From JBFLYZ01 sp040756415 (GTDB taxonomy: Bacteria > Bacteroidota > Bacteroidia > JADZBD01), in the NCBI GenBank assembly GCA_040756415.1, contig JBFLYZ010000003.1, positions 49,310 to 113,309 of the forward strand: a DNA stretch of 64,000 bases. The letters are read 5' to 3'. Numbering within the stretch: the stretch's first letter is position 1; each line of letters begins with the position of its first letter. A program made the position numbers and the translations under genes. The notes beneath the pieces were generated by a model. The model saw only the letters and a program-made list of their open reading frames with translations. It searched no databases and had not been told where the DNA came from. Below are positions 41,124-50,670 of this stretch, piece by piece.

Positions 41124-41867
41124 ATGTTGTTCAGGGGAGTTAATCTGAAAGAGGAGCTGGAACGCGAACGCGAAGGCCCGGCAGCACAGCCCGGGCTTTT
41201 GCTGGCCGAGGCCCGGGAAATACTGGATAAGAGCCTGCAAAACGATCATGAGATCATGGAGCGGCTGAAGAAAGGCAGGGGCAGGGATACCGTGATTGAA
41301 CCCGTTATGCTGCCCGAACAGGAACAGGGCAATATCTTCCATGTTTCCCATATCCGGAATATCTGTGTCAGATACCGACTGCGTTTTCTCGATACGAAGT
41401 TCTTTAAGGGTGATTATCCTTATGAGGCCCTTCGGAAAATAGCCGGTCTGGAGCGGAAATACAACATAAAAATACAGCAGTTCAAGGTGGTGGCCCCTAC
41501 CCGCCTGTTCAACCTGATCGACCCTGACAAGGACCCCCTGCTTTTCGCCAACCTGGGTAACGACCGGTACTACCTTCTGCACAAATGGGGCAATGACATG
41601 CCCTGGTACAGGAAGATCCTCGCCTGGCCCTTACGCAACATCAATACGCTTTTTATTACGCTGATCTCATTTGCCCTGCTGGTCTCCCTCTCTGTTCCCA
41701 AAGAGCTGCTGGTGCTCAGCAGCGAGTTCTATGATCAGATCTATGTATTCAGGATACTCTTCCTGCTCCAACTGGTGATCGGGGGCTTTTTCGTGCTGGT
41801 CTATATAGGGCTGGTGCGCAACAAATGGCTCAGCGAAAGCGAGTGGAACAATAAGTACCTGCGTTAA
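41124..41867 (+). CDS. Hypothetical protein with two C-terminal membrane helices
   Basis: 247 residues. The first 170 form a soluble domain with ILDKSLQNDHEIMERLKKGRG, FKGDYPYEALRKIAGLERKYNIKIQQFKVVAP and DRYYLLHKWGNDMPWYRKIL. Two membrane spans follow (about 173-192 and 213-235), with a short periplasmic loop and a charged tail. No family recognised. Own promoter and terminator (41,872) show it is monocistronic. Confidence 0.65.
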   Translation: MLFRGVNLKEELEREREGPAAQPGLLLAEAREILDKSLQNDHEIMERLKKGRGRDTVIEPVMLPEQEQGNIFHVSHIRNICVRYRLRFLDTKFFKGDYPYEALRKIAGLERKYNIKIQQFKVVAPTRLFNLIDPDKDPLLFANLGNDRYYLLHKWGNDMPWYRKILAWPLRNINTLFITLISFALLVSLSVPKELLVLSSEFYDQIYVFRILFLLQLVIGGFFVLVYIGLVRNKWLSESEWNNKYLR

Positions 41868-41871
41868 CAAG

Positions 41872-41903
41872 AAACCCCGGTTTTGCCGGGGTTTTCTGTT
41901 TCT
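41872..41903 (+). terminator. Terminator of the gene at 41,124
   Basis: AAACCCCGG, loop TTTTG, CCGGGGTTT: nine perfect pairs followed by TCTGTTTC. Ends the plus-strand gene; the minus-strand neighbour also ends nearby at 41,915. Confidence 0.8.
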
Positions 41904-41914
41904 TTCAGCCTTTT

Positions 41915-42931
41915 TTATTTGAGCGTGATCTTGACCGTATAGGTGCCTGTATTGGCCGAGTTATAGATCGTTTCGTAGATGGAGATGTACAGCATGCCGC
42001 TTGAGGTAACCGTGCCATTGTACTTGGCTCCCGCCTTCATCGTGGTGCCGTACTCGCCAATGCGATATACCACCTGCCCGTACTGGGGATAGGTGCTTTC
42101 GTACTCCGACCCGTCATAATCCGAGACATCGCTCTCTTCATCGGTCGTGCTGCTGCCCACTACCTTTCCATCGGGATTGTATTTGTTGTTGGAAAGGCTG
42201 GCCAGCACGATCTGCCCGCTAGAGTTCATCATGAGCTTCTGGCCTGATTTCACCTGTATGCCCGTTTTGAGCCAGCCCCCGTTGCTGTTCGAGCTGATGT
42301 TCTTGGAGGCATAGAGCGTGAATACCATATCGCCACCATCGCCAGGGGTATAGATCACATCGATGTGCTTGATCTCTTCCTTAGGTATGTTCTGGGTGCC
42401 GTACTTGCCCTTGAGCTCTATGCTCTTGAAGTCGACCACACCGCCCATGCTATAGGTATAATCGATGTTGACCACATCCTTGGTGGTGAAATCGTCATCC
42501 ACGTTGTGGGTGGCCTTCAGGTCGGTTAGCGCTCCTTCGGGGGTATAATCGGTAAAGTTGCCGGGAACATACTTCTGTGAATAAATGAAATCGGAAATGG
42601 CGGGAATGGCCTTAATGCTCATACCGGTCAGCTCCTTATACGCATCGCGCCTCATATCCTCGCTGGTATTGCTCAACTGCTTTACCAGGGCGATCACCTT
42701 GTCCTCGGTGGCCTTATCGTAGGTCAGGCCGATATCGATGGAGGTCACGTTCTTGATGGGAATATCCAGCTTGCCGTAATCCGTGGTCAGGGTTACCTTG
42801 GCGATCTTGACGGTGCCGGAATAAGAATCCCCGTTCCGGAGGGTGAGTTTGAGCTCGGGGTCCTTTTTGTCCTGGGCGGATATTCCCAGCGCGAGGCAAA
42901 AGGCCAGTGCGGATAAAAGCAGTTTTTTCAT
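41915..42931 (-). CDS. Secreted protein with C-terminal LecA (PA-IL)-like beta-sandwich
   Basis: 338 residues with signal peptide MKKLLLSALAFCLALGISAQ. Residues 27-70 resemble a small beta domain repeated once (LTLRNGDSYSGTVKI and later SIELKGKYG). From about residue 215 the pattern WLKTGIQVKSGQKLMMNSSGQI, VVYRIGEYGTTMKAG and GMLYISIYETIYNSANTGTYTV follows galactose-binding LecA-type lectins: a tryptophan, an IxVxxGQ strand, and paired LIxxIG strands. Calcium-binding residues cannot be confirmed by eye. It directly follows the giant TPR gene and may share its transcript. Confidence 0.68.
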   Translation of the reverse strand: MKKLLLSALAFCLALGISAQDKKDPELKLTLRNGDSYSGTVKIAKVTLTTDYGKLDIPIKNVTSIDIGLTYDKATEDKVIALVKQLSNTSEDMRRDAYKELTGMSIKAIPAISDFIYSQKYVPGNFTDYTPEGALTDLKATHNVDDDFTTKDVVNIDYTYSMGGVVDFKSIELKGKYGTQNIPKEEIKHIDVIYTPGDGGDMVFTLYASKNISSNSNGGWLKTGIQVKSGQKLMMNSSGQIVLASLSNNKYNPDGKVVGSSTTDEESDVSDYDGSEYESTYPQYGQVVYRIGEYGTTMKAGAKYNGTVTSSGMLYISIYETIYNSANTGTYTVKITLK

Positions 42932-42966
42932 AATTGATCTTTGATTTTTATTTAGGTTGAACTTAC

Positions 42967-45900
42967 TTACTGCGCGGAGGCTGTGGCCGTGGCGAACTCG
43001 GCCTCGGTGATGATGTCATCGTTCTTGTAATAGAAGGCCTGGCCCCAGTTGTACACGATCTTTTTGTAAATATCGCCCGAGGTATCGGTGACCACGGCAA
43101 AGGTATAAATGGTCTTGCTGCCGGCAATATTGTTGCCCAGGTCGGTAACGCCCGGGCCGTACTTCTGCTTAAGCTCTTCGAAACGCTTTTTGGCTTCGGT
43201 CTCCTTGTCGACCTGCACAACGGTTTTCACCGTATCCTTGATGGGCTTCTTGTCGTTCAGGAAAGCATCGATCTGCGCGATACGGTCCTTGGGGTGCTGC
43301 TCACCCGGCTGAAGGGCCAGCGCCTCTTTGAACTTGATCCTGGCCTTGACATAATCCTTCTTGCCCATGAGCTCTTCTCCCTGCTTGACCAGCTCGTAAT
43401 ACTTCTTCAATTGGGCATCCTTCTGCGCGGTAAGCTGCGCCTCTTTCATCAGCAGCTCGATCTCAGCGATCTTATCCTTCGGGTATTTTTCACCGGCACG
43501 GACCGTAAGCGCCTCCTGGTACAGCAGCTTGGCCTCATCGTACTTCTTTTCCTTGAAGGCCTGGTCGGCCGCCAGGACTATCTTGCTGTACTTTTCCAGG
43601 GTGACATCGGCCGTGATGAACTTATCGCATTTTTCGATCTGCGTCTTGGGATAGAGCTGGGAAGGGAAGTAGCCCAGGGCCTCCTGGTACTTGGATTTGG
43701 CATTGATATAATCCTTCGCGGCAAAAAACTTGTCGCCCGCGTTGACGGCTGCCACGTACTTATCGTTCAGCTCCTTTTCCTTGGCGATCTTGTCTAGTTC
43801 GGCCTGCTTATCGGCCAGTATCTTGTCTATCTTGGCGATCTGGTCCTTGGGATATTGCTCTTCGGGCTTATATCCCAGGGCCTCGTTATAGGTGTTCCTG
43901 GCGTTCTGGTAATCATTGGCGGCAAACTGCTTGTCCGCCCGGGCGATGGCCTCTTTATACTTTTGCGCGTTCAGCTTCTCATTGGCCGCATCGTTCATGT
44001 ATTTGTCGCAAAGCGCGATCTGGTCCTTGGGGTACTGCTCATCCGCCTTGATCTTCAACGCTCCTTCATAACCTGTTTTCGCCCCTTTATAATCTTTTGC
44101 CGTGAACAGCTTGTCCGCCTTGGCGATGGCATCATTATATTTCTGCATCAGGCTGCTGTTCTTGATCTTCTCCGCCATCAGCTTATCGCATTCCGCGATC
44201 TTATCTTTCGGGTACTTCTCAGCGGGCTTATAGGTCAGGGCCTCCTGGTAGAACTTCTTGGCGGTCTCATACTCGGTAGAATTGAAGTTCTGGTCACCGC
44301 TGGCAATAGCCTGCTTGTACTTTTGCTCCCGCTCGGCATCCTTCAGCTTATTGGCCTCTATGTCGGCCAGGTACTTATTGCACAGCGCGATCTGGTCGGT
44401 GGGATACTTCTCCCCCGCCTTAATGCCCAAAGCGTCCTGGTAGGCCGATTTGGCATTCGTATAATCCTTGGCGCTGAAAAGCTTGTCCGCTTTGGCGATA
44501 GCGTCCTTATATTGCTGCTCCTTCAGCTTGCTGGCCTCCAGGTCGCCCAGGAACTTATCGCACAACGCGATCTGGTCGGTGGGATACTTCTCGCCCGCCT
44601 TAATGCCCAGCGCGGCCTGGTAGCCGGCCTTCGCATTGGCGTAATCCTTGGCGGCAAAGAATTTGTCGGCCTTGGCTATAGCATCCTTGTACTGCTGCTC
44701 TTTGAGCTTCTCCGCTTCGATATCGCCCAGGTATTTGTCGCATAAGGCGATCTGGTCAGCGGGATATTTTTCTCCGGCTTTAATGGTCAGTGCCGACTGG
44801 TAGCTAAGCTTGGCATTTTTGTAATCCTTTGACTCGAAGAACTTATCCGCCTTGGCGATGGCGTCTTTGTACTGTTGCTCCTTCAGCTTGTCGCTCTCAA
44901 TACCCTTCAGTATCCCGTCTATCTTGGCGATCTGGTCTTTGGGGTATTTCTCGGCCGGCTTGATCTTCAGGGCCTCGCTGTAGGTGTTTTTCGCGTCCTG
45001 GTAATTTTTGCCACCGAACTCCGAATCCGCCTTGGATATAAGCTCCTTGTACTGCTCCTCTTTCTTCTTATTGGCCTCCATATCGCCAATGTACTTATCG
45101 CACAGCGCGATCTGGTCGGTGGGATATTTCTCCCCCGCCTTAATGCCCAGGGCGTCCTGGTAAGCCGATCTGGCATTGACGTAATCCTTCGCGGTAAAAA
45201 GCTTATCCGCCTTGGCTATGGCATCCTTGTATTGCTGCTCCTTCAGCTTATTGGCCTCTATATCGCCCTGGTATTTATTGCACAGCTCGATCTGGTCGGT
45301 GGGATACTTCTCGCCTTTTTTAATGGTGAGGGCCGTTTCATAGTTCATTTTCGCGTTGGCATAATCCTTTGCGGCAAAGAACTTGTCGGCCTTGGCGATG
45401 GCATCCTTGTACTGCTGCTCTTTGAGCTTCTCCGCTTCCTGCTCGCCCAGCAGCTTATCACAGAGCGCGATCTGGTCAGCGGGATATTTTTCTCCGGCTT
45501 TAATGGTCAATGCCGACTGGTAGTTAAGCTTCGCGTTCTTGTAATCCTTCGCCTCGAAGAATTTATCCGCCTTGGCGATGGCGTCTTTGTATTGCTGCTC
45601 CTTCAGCTTGTCGTTCTCTATCCCTTTCAGTATCGCATCTATCTTGGCGATCTGGTCTTTGGGGTACTTCTCGGCCGATTTTATTTTCAGGGCCTCGTTG
45701 TAGGTGTTTTTCGCGTCCGCATAGCTCTTCGCGTTGAATTCCCCGTCAGCTTTCGCGATCAGGTCTTTGTACTGCTGCTCTTTCTGCTTATTGGCCTCCA
45801 TATCGCCAATGTACTTATCGCAAAGCGCGATCTGGTCGGTGGGATATTTCTCCCCCGCCTTAATGCCCAGGGCGTCCTGGTAAGCCGATTTGGCATTGGC

Positions 45901-47457
45901 GTAATCCTTGGCGGCAAAGAATTTATCGGCCTTGGCTAGGGCATCCTTGTACTGCTGTTCCCTGAGCTTTTCGGCCTCCAGGTCAGAAAGGAACTTGTCG
46001 CATTTGGCGATCTGGTCTTTGGGGTATTGCTCTTCCGGTTTGATCTTCAGCGCGGCCTCGTAACCGGCCTTTGCGTTCTTGTAATCTTTAACATTGAACA
46101 GCTTGTCTGCAGCCGCAATAGCGTCTTTGTATTTCTGGTCGATGACCTTCTGCCCCTCGATATCCTTCAGGTTCTTATCGCAAAGCGCGATCTGGTCTTT
46201 GGGATATTGCTCAGCGGGCTTATAGACAAGCGCGTTCTGGTATTCGGTCTTTGCGTTGGTGTAATCCTTTGCGCTGAAGAGCTTATCGGCCTTGGCGATA
46301 GCATCCTTGTATTTCTGCTCCTCGGCCGCCTTCATGGCGTCATCTATCTTCTTAAGCTGGTCCTTGGGGTACTGCTCGTTCGGTTTAAGCTTGAGCGCCT
46401 CTTCATAAGAGCCCTTGGCGAAGGTATATAGCTTGCCGTTGAAGGATTTGTCGCCATCCGCGATCAGCTTCTTGTATTTTTCCTCGATCTCTTTCTGATC
46501 GGCCATCAGCTTATCGATCTTGGCGATCTGGTCCTTGGGGTACTGTTCGCCCGGCTTCAGGTTATTGGCCTCGGTATAGGCGTTGCGGGCCTGCTGGTAG
46601 CTCTGTTCCTTGAACAGCTTATCGGCCTGGGCGACAAGGTCCTTGTATTTCTGCTCGTTCTGCGCCAGAAGGTCTTTTTCGGCCTGCAGCTTGTCGCAAA
46701 GGGCGATCTGGTCCTTGGGATACTGCTGCTCGGGCTTGTAGGTAAGGGCCTCGCTGTAGTACTTTTTGGCGTTCACATAGTCTTTGGCCTGGAATAATTT
46801 GTCAGCGGTCTGTATGGCCAGGTCGTACTTGGCCTGCATCGCCTGAAGCTCCTGCTGCTGCTGGGCCTGCTGCTGGGCCTTGAGTTCCTCCTCCTTCTCC
46901 AATTGCTCCTGTATCTTCTGCAGCTCTTCCATCTCGTCCTGTATAGACTTGGTGTAGGTCTTTTCCCATCCGAAATCCTGCTGCTTGGGATCGTAATAGA
47001 ACTTGCCTATCGGCTTGCTGAGGATGGATTCGACCTTGGCCGAGACCTCGGGCTTGGTGGGCTTTTCAAACAAAACGATATCGATGGGCTGGGGAGAGAA
47101 GCCGTATTTGGCCCGGTCGGGAGGAACGTTCCTGGTATTGACCGTTATCTTTTTGCTTACATAGCCGGCCTTGGAATAAACCACTTCGTACTCCTTATCG
47201 GGCAGAAGCACCAGGTCGTACTTACCGTTCTTGCCCGTTATCTTCTGCTGTATCTGCTTGCCGGTCTCATAAAGGGTCACAACGGCACCTTCCAGCTTCT
47301 CCTCTTTTTTGCCCAGTTTGTACACCTTGCCCGTAATAGGGAAGGTCCAGTCCTGCGCAAAGGCTACAGAAACAGCAAATAATGATAGCGTTAAGGCTAT
47401 AACTATCCTTAACGACCTAATGATAGGTGGATTTTTCCCGGCCGGAGTAAAAATCAT
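42967..47457 (-). CDS. Giant exported protein of about twenty 60-residue TPR-like repeats
   Basis: 1,496 residues from the ATG at 47,457, chosen for the signal peptide that follows (SLRIVIALTLSLFAVSVAFA); a further 33 codons are open upstream. Residues 40-140 are a carboxypeptidase-regulatory-like beta domain (ITGKVYKLGKKEEKLEGAVV). Next is a charged Gln/Glu coiled-coil region (EEELKAQQQAQ), then some twenty repeats matching YKDAIAKADKxFxAKDYxNAKxxYxxALxIKxxEKYPxDQIAxCDK. A short C-terminal domain ends in KIVYNWGQAFYYKNDD. Likely a periplasmic or surface scaffold. Repeats 6-9 and 10-13 are a 720-bp duplication. Confidence 0.82.
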   Translation of the reverse strand: MIFTPAGKNPPIIRSLRIVIALTLSLFAVSVAFAQDWTFPITGKVYKLGKKEEKLEGAVVTLYETGKQIQQKITGKNGKYDLVLLPDKEYEVVYSKAGYVSKKITVNTRNVPPDRAKYGFSPQPIDIVLFEKPTKPEVSAKVESILSKPIGKFYYDPKQQDFGWEKTYTKSIQDEMEELQKIQEQLEKEEELKAQQQAQQQQELQAMQAKYDLAIQTADKLFQAKDYVNAKKYYSEALTYKPEQQYPKDQIALCDKLQAEKDLLAQNEQKYKDLVAQADKLFKEQSYQQARNAYTEANNLKPGEQYPKDQIAKIDKLMADQKEIEEKYKKLIADGDKSFNGKLYTFAKGSYEEALKLKPNEQYPKDQLKKIDDAMKAAEEQKYKDAIAKADKLFSAKDYTNAKTEYQNALVYKPAEQYPKDQIALCDKNLKDIEGQKVIDQKYKDAIAAADKLFNVKDYKNAKAGYEAALKIKPEEQYPKDQIAKCDKFLSDLEAEKLREQQYKDALAKADKFFAAKDYANAKSAYQDALGIKAGEKYPTDQIALCDKYIGDMEANKQKEQQYKDLIAKADGEFNAKSYADAKNTYNEALKIKSAEKYPKDQIAKIDAILKGIENDKLKEQQYKDAIAKADKFFEAKDYKNAKLNYQSALTIKAGEKYPADQIALCDKLLGEQEAEKLKEQQYKDAIAKADKFFAAKDYANAKMNYETALTIKKGEKYPTDQIELCNKYQGDIEANKLKEQQYKDAIAKADKLFTAKDYVNARSAYQDALGIKAGEKYPTDQIALCDKYIGDMEANKKKEEQYKELISKADSEFGGKNYQDAKNTYSEALKIKPAEKYPKDQIAKIDGILKGIESDKLKEQQYKDAIAKADKFFESKDYKNAKLSYQSALTIKAGEKYPADQIALCDKYLGDIEAEKLKEQQYKDAIAKADKFFAAKDYANAKAGYQAALGIKAGEKYPTDQIALCDKFLGDLEASKLKEQQYKDAIAKADKLFSAKDYTNAKSAYQDALGIKAGEKYPTDQIALCNKYLADIEANKLKDAEREQKYKQAIASGDQNFNSTEYETAKKFYQEALTYKPAEKYPKDKIAECDKLMAEKIKNSSLMQKYNDAIAKADKLFTAKDYKGAKTGYEGALKIKADEQYPKDQIALCDKYMNDAANEKLNAQKYKEAIARADKQFAANDYQNARNTYNEALGYKPEEQYPKDQIAKIDKILADKQAELDKIAKEKELNDKYVAAVNAGDKFFAAKDYINAKSKYQEALGYFPSQLYPKTQIEKCDKFITADVTLEKYSKIVLAADQAFKEKKYDEAKLLYQEALTVRAGEKYPKDKIAEIELLMKEAQLTAQKDAQLKKYYELVKQGEELMGKKDYVKARIKFKEALALQPGEQHPKDRIAQIDAFLNDKKPIKDTVKTVVQVDKETEAKKRFEELKQKYGPGVTDLGNNIAGSKTIYTFAVVTDTSGDIYKKIVYNWGQAFYYKNDDIITEAEFATATASAQ
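42990..46850 (-). repeat. 180-bp coding repeats with a 720-bp higher-order unit
   Basis: Twenty imperfect copies of about 180 bases encode TPR-like units. Blocks at 45,061-45,190 and 45,781-45,910 are nearly identical and exactly 720 bases apart, i.e. a four-repeat unit duplicated in one step. Smaller similarity exists between all copies. The end points are approximate. Confidence 0.75.
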
Positions 47458-47585
47458 ATACCTGTTTGTCGTACAATTCCTTACGATGAACCTGCAATTC
47501 GTCCAACTTAGCAAATATCTTGAATTTTTGCCTAATGATAGTACTTTTATGCGCATTTTTATTCACAAGCTTCGTTCCAAAACTC

Positions 47586-48725
47586 ATGAACTTAAGCCAT
47601 TGGGAACAGGAAATTTATCTGCGCGATATCGATGTGATCATCATCGGCAGCGGTATCGTGGGGCTGAACGCGGCACTGAACCTGAAGATAACCGCCCCCA
47701 GGCTGAAGGTGCTGGTGCTGGAGAGGGGCGTGCTTCCCAGCGGAGCCAGCACCAAGAATGCCGGTTTCGCCTGCTTTGGGAGCGTATCCGAGCTGCTTGA
47801 CGACCTTGGCCGGCAGGATGAGGACCAGGTTTTTTCGCTGGTAGAAAGAAGGTATAAGGGATTGAAGCGGCTGAGAAAGAACCTGGGCGATAAGGCCATG
47901 GCGTATGAAGCGCTGGGCGGATTCGAAGTGTTCGGCCCCAATGACAGGGCCCTGTACGAACAGTGCAGCGCCAGGATAGAAGAGTTTAACCGCAGGCTGA
48001 AAAAGATCACGGGCAGAGCGGGGGTATATAAGCGATCTGATAGAAAAATTAAAAGTCTGGGCATTAAAGGGATAGAGCATATTATTGAAAATACTGCTGA
48101 AGGCCAGATCCATACCGGTAAAATGATGCAGGCGCTTATCCAAAGAGTACATAAAATGGGCGTGCTGATCCTGAACGGTATCCATGTTCATTCTTTCGGC
48201 AGCCGGGGGGATTTCGTTTCCCTGCTTGTCAATGATGGTATGGAGATAAAGGGCAGGCGGCTGCTGATCTGCACCAACGGATTTGCAAGGCAACTGCTGC
48301 CCGGCTACCCGGTAACTCCGGCCCGGGCGCAGGTCATGATCACCTCTCCCGTGAAAAATCTCAGGCTGAAAGGCGCCTTTCACTATGACAGGGGCTTTTA
48401 TTATTTCAGGAACGTAGGCAACAGGGTATTGATCGGGGGCGGGCGCAACATGGATTTCAAAGGCGAAGAGACCACCGAGGCCGGTCTTACGCGCGCGATA
48501 CAGGAAAAACTCGAGGCGATGCTCAGGAACATGATCGTGCCTTATGCTGATTTCACTATAGAAAGCAGGTGGAGCGGCATCATGGGCGTGGGGCCGCAGA
48601 AATCGCCTATCATCAGGCAGGTGAACGGAAACGTTTATTGCGCGGTGAGAATGGGAGGCATGGGAGTGGCCATAGGCAGCCTGGTAGGCGAGGATGCCGC
48701 TAAAATGATCCTGCGATCGTTCTGA
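47586..48725 (+). CDS. FAD-dependent oxidoreductase, DadA/glycine oxidase-like
   Basis: 379 residues from the ATG at 47,586. The FAD fold GSGIVGLNAALNL lies near residue 20, followed by the DAO-type region GASTKNAGFACFGS. The active-site-facing segments GFYYFRNVGNRVLIGGGRNMDF and SRWSGIMGVGPQKSPIIRQV are typical of the DadA family, which oxidises amino acids or amines. Substrate not evident. Its stop is two bases before an MFS gene, so they probably form one operon. Confidence 0.85.
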   Translation: MNLSHWEQEIYLRDIDVIIIGSGIVGLNAALNLKITAPRLKVLVLERGVLPSGASTKNAGFACFGSVSELLDDLGRQDEDQVFSLVERRYKGLKRLRKNLGDKAMAYEALGGFEVFGPNDRALYEQCSARIEEFNRRLKKITGRAGVYKRSDRKIKSLGIKGIEHIIENTAEGQIHTGKMMQALIQRVHKMGVLILNGIHVHSFGSRGDFVSLLVNDGMEIKGRRLLICTNGFARQLLPGYPVTPARAQVMITSPVKNLRLKGAFHYDRGFYYFRNVGNRVLIGGGRNMDFKGEETTEAGLTRAIQEKLEAMLRNMIVPYADFTIESRWSGIMGVGPQKSPIIRQVNGNVYCAVRMGGMGVAIGSLVGEDAAKMILRSF

Positions 48726-48727
48726 TT

Positions 48728-49954
48728 ATGCGCACACCCTCCCCGTTCAGCGCTTACCAGAAAGTCGTCATCGCCATTCTCGCGCTGCTTCAGTTCACGG
48801 TCGTGCTCGATTTCATGATCATGTCGCCACTGGGCGATATGCTGATCAAATCGCTGAAGATCTCGCCCAAGCAGTTCGGCCTTGTTGTTTCCTCGTATGC
48901 TTTCAGTGCAGGCATCTCGGGCATACTGGCCGCTGGCTTTGCCGATAAGTTCGACCGGAAAAGGCTCCTGCTGTTCTTCTATACGGGTTTCGTGGCCGGC
49001 ACGCTGCTCTGCGGGCTGGCCGGTACCTACGAGATGCTGCTCATGGCCCGTATCGTCACCGGCATTTTCGGTGGAGTGATCAGTTCCATCGGCATGGCCA
49101 TCATCACCGACCTGTTCACCCTCGAGCAGCGCGGACGGGTCATGGGCTTTACCCAAATGAGCTTTGCCGCCAGCCAGGTACTGGGCATACCCATAAGCAT
49201 TGCCATTGCCAACAAGTGGGACTGGAACGCGCCTTTCCTGGCTATCGTGCTTTTCGCGGTACCGCTGGGATTGCTCCTGTTGCTGGGCATGCGGCCCGTC
49301 AACGCCCACCTGGCGCTGCAATCGGACAAGAATGCGCTGACGCACCTGTGGCATACGCTGCGCGAGAAGAAATACCAGACGGGCTTCATCACCTCCGCCC
49401 TGCTGCCTATAGGCGGCTTCATGCTCATGCCTTTCTCCAGCGCCTTTGCGGTGAATAACCTGGGTGTGAGCTACGGGCAACTGCCCTACCTGTTCATGAT
49501 CACCGGCATCGGCTCTATCATTATCATGCCCCTGGTCGGCCGGATGAGCGACAGGTATAACAAACTCAAGCTCTTCTTTGCGGGTTCAGCCTGGGCCAGC
49601 GTGTTCGTGGTGATCTATACCAATCTTACCCCCATCCCTTTCTGGCAGATCATTGCGCTGAACGTATTGCTCTTCATGGGCATCATGTCGCGTATCGTGC
49701 CGGCCACCGCCCTGGTCACCGCTATTCCCCAGATGAAGGACCGGGGCGCCTTTATGAGCGTGAACGCATCGCTGCAGCAGATAGCAGGCGGCATCGCTTC
49801 GCTGATCGCGGGATTCATCGTGGTGCAGCAAACGGAGACCAGCCCCGTGGAGCATTTCGATACGCTGGGCTACGTGGTGCTGGGCGTGATGATAGCGGGC
49901 GTTTACGCGGTGATACGGGTAGACCGCATCATCAGGAAACACGGGGCCAACTAA
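48728..49954 (+). CDS. MFS transporter (AraJ/DHA1-like)
   Basis: 408 residues, twelve helices. The inter-helix motif GFADKFDRKRLLLFFY after helix 2 and VGRMSDRYNKLKLFF in the second half are the MFS A-motifs. Strongly resembles the drug/H+ antiporter DHA1 group. Starts two bases after the oxidoreductase gene, hinting that it moves the oxidoreductase's substrate or product. Convergent overlap of four bases with the PP-loop gene. Confidence 0.87.
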   Translation: MRTPSPFSAYQKVVIAILALLQFTVVLDFMIMSPLGDMLIKSLKISPKQFGLVVSSYAFSAGISGILAAGFADKFDRKRLLLFFYTGFVAGTLLCGLAGTYEMLLMARIVTGIFGGVISSIGMAIITDLFTLEQRGRVMGFTQMSFAASQVLGIPISIAIANKWDWNAPFLAIVLFAVPLGLLLLLGMRPVNAHLALQSDKNALTHLWHTLREKKYQTGFITSALLPIGGFMLMPFSSAFAVNNLGVSYGQLPYLFMITGIGSIIIMPLVGRMSDRYNKLKLFFAGSAWASVFVVIYTNLTPIPFWQIIALNVLLFMGIMSRIVPATALVTAIPQMKDRGAFMSVNASLQQIAGGIASLIAGFIVVQQTETSPVEHFDTLGYVVLGVMIAGVYAVIRVDRIIRKHGAN

Positions 49955-50670
49955 GCGCGTTCTTCCTGCAGATCGCAGTACCAGAACCCCAAAGCCGCGG
50001 GCGCTGAAAGGGAGCAGCCGCCCGTCTTCAGTTCCAGCGGCCGGTACAGCTTCTCTCCCACTTTCACCTTTATCGCTTTTTCAAAAACCGGCCCCGCGAA
50101 ACAAAAGGTGTGGAACTCACCGTTCTCACCGCAGGGATCCACCGCGGCAGGCAGTTGGCTGATAAACTCCTGGTCAAGCTCCCGGCCAACCCAGCGTTGG
50201 TCCAGGAAGGCATCGTTCACGCAGCAGGTAAGCGTTCTAAACCCTGATCCCAGGAATTCGCTCATCAGCCTCGCGGTATCTTCTTTCCAGAGCGGATATA
50301 CGCCAGCCAGCCCCGCCTTTTGCAAAAGCGAATCGCGGTAAGCCCGCAGGTCCTCGAGGAAAATATCCCCGTAGATCACATACGCTATGCCCTGCCTCCT
50401 GAACGCCATGAAATGTGCAAGGAGGGCATCCTCGTACTCCCGGTTGGTGCTTTCCTTCACATACATCTTGATCAGGCCGATACCGGTGAGCGCGGCCTGC
50501 CGGTCGAGCAATTCCTCGCGCACCCCATGCATGGAAACACGTTTGTAGTTGCGGTTAACGGTGGTCACGAGGTGCTTCACCTCGTATTCGCCAGCCTGGC
50601 GAATACGGTAGAGCGCCAGAGCGGAGTCCTTGCCCCCGCTCCAGAACAACACCGCTTTTTTCTTTTCCAT
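49951..50670 (-). CDS. Dph6-like PP-loop ATP pyrophosphatase (B12 operon)
   Basis: 239 residues. The PP-loop SGGKDSALALYRI (11-23) and the Dph6-type C-terminus fit COG2102, the diphthine-ammonia ligase family. Bacteria lack diphthamide, so the real reaction must be another ATP-dependent amidation or adenylation. It starts inside the stop of the BtuB-like receptor gene (TGATG), so the cobalamin riboswitch ahead of that gene should control it. A role in salvage or remodelling of cobamides is inferred. Confidence 0.82.
   Translation of the reverse strand: MEKKKAVLFWSGGKDSALALYRIRQAGEYEVKHLVTTVNRNYKRVSMHGVREELLDRQAALTGIGLIKMYVKESTNREYEDALLAHFMAFRRQGIAYVIYGDIFLEDLRAYRDSLLQKAGLAGVYPLWKEDTARLMSEFLGSGFRTLTCCVNDAFLDQRWVGRELDQEFISQLPAAVDPCGENGEFHTFCFAGPVFEKAIKVKVGEKLYRPLELKTGGCSLSAPAALGFWYCDLQEERA

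Noticed and set aside
44875..45939. Leucine-rich frame opposite the giant repeat gene
   Set aside because: The repeats force a periodic antisense frame; it has no start signal, no homology-like features and follows the repeat period exactly.
42990..46850. 180-bp repeats resembling a large CRISPR or satellite array
   Set aside because: Units are coding, far too long for CRISPR repeats, have no spacers and encode a TPR-like pattern in one open frame.
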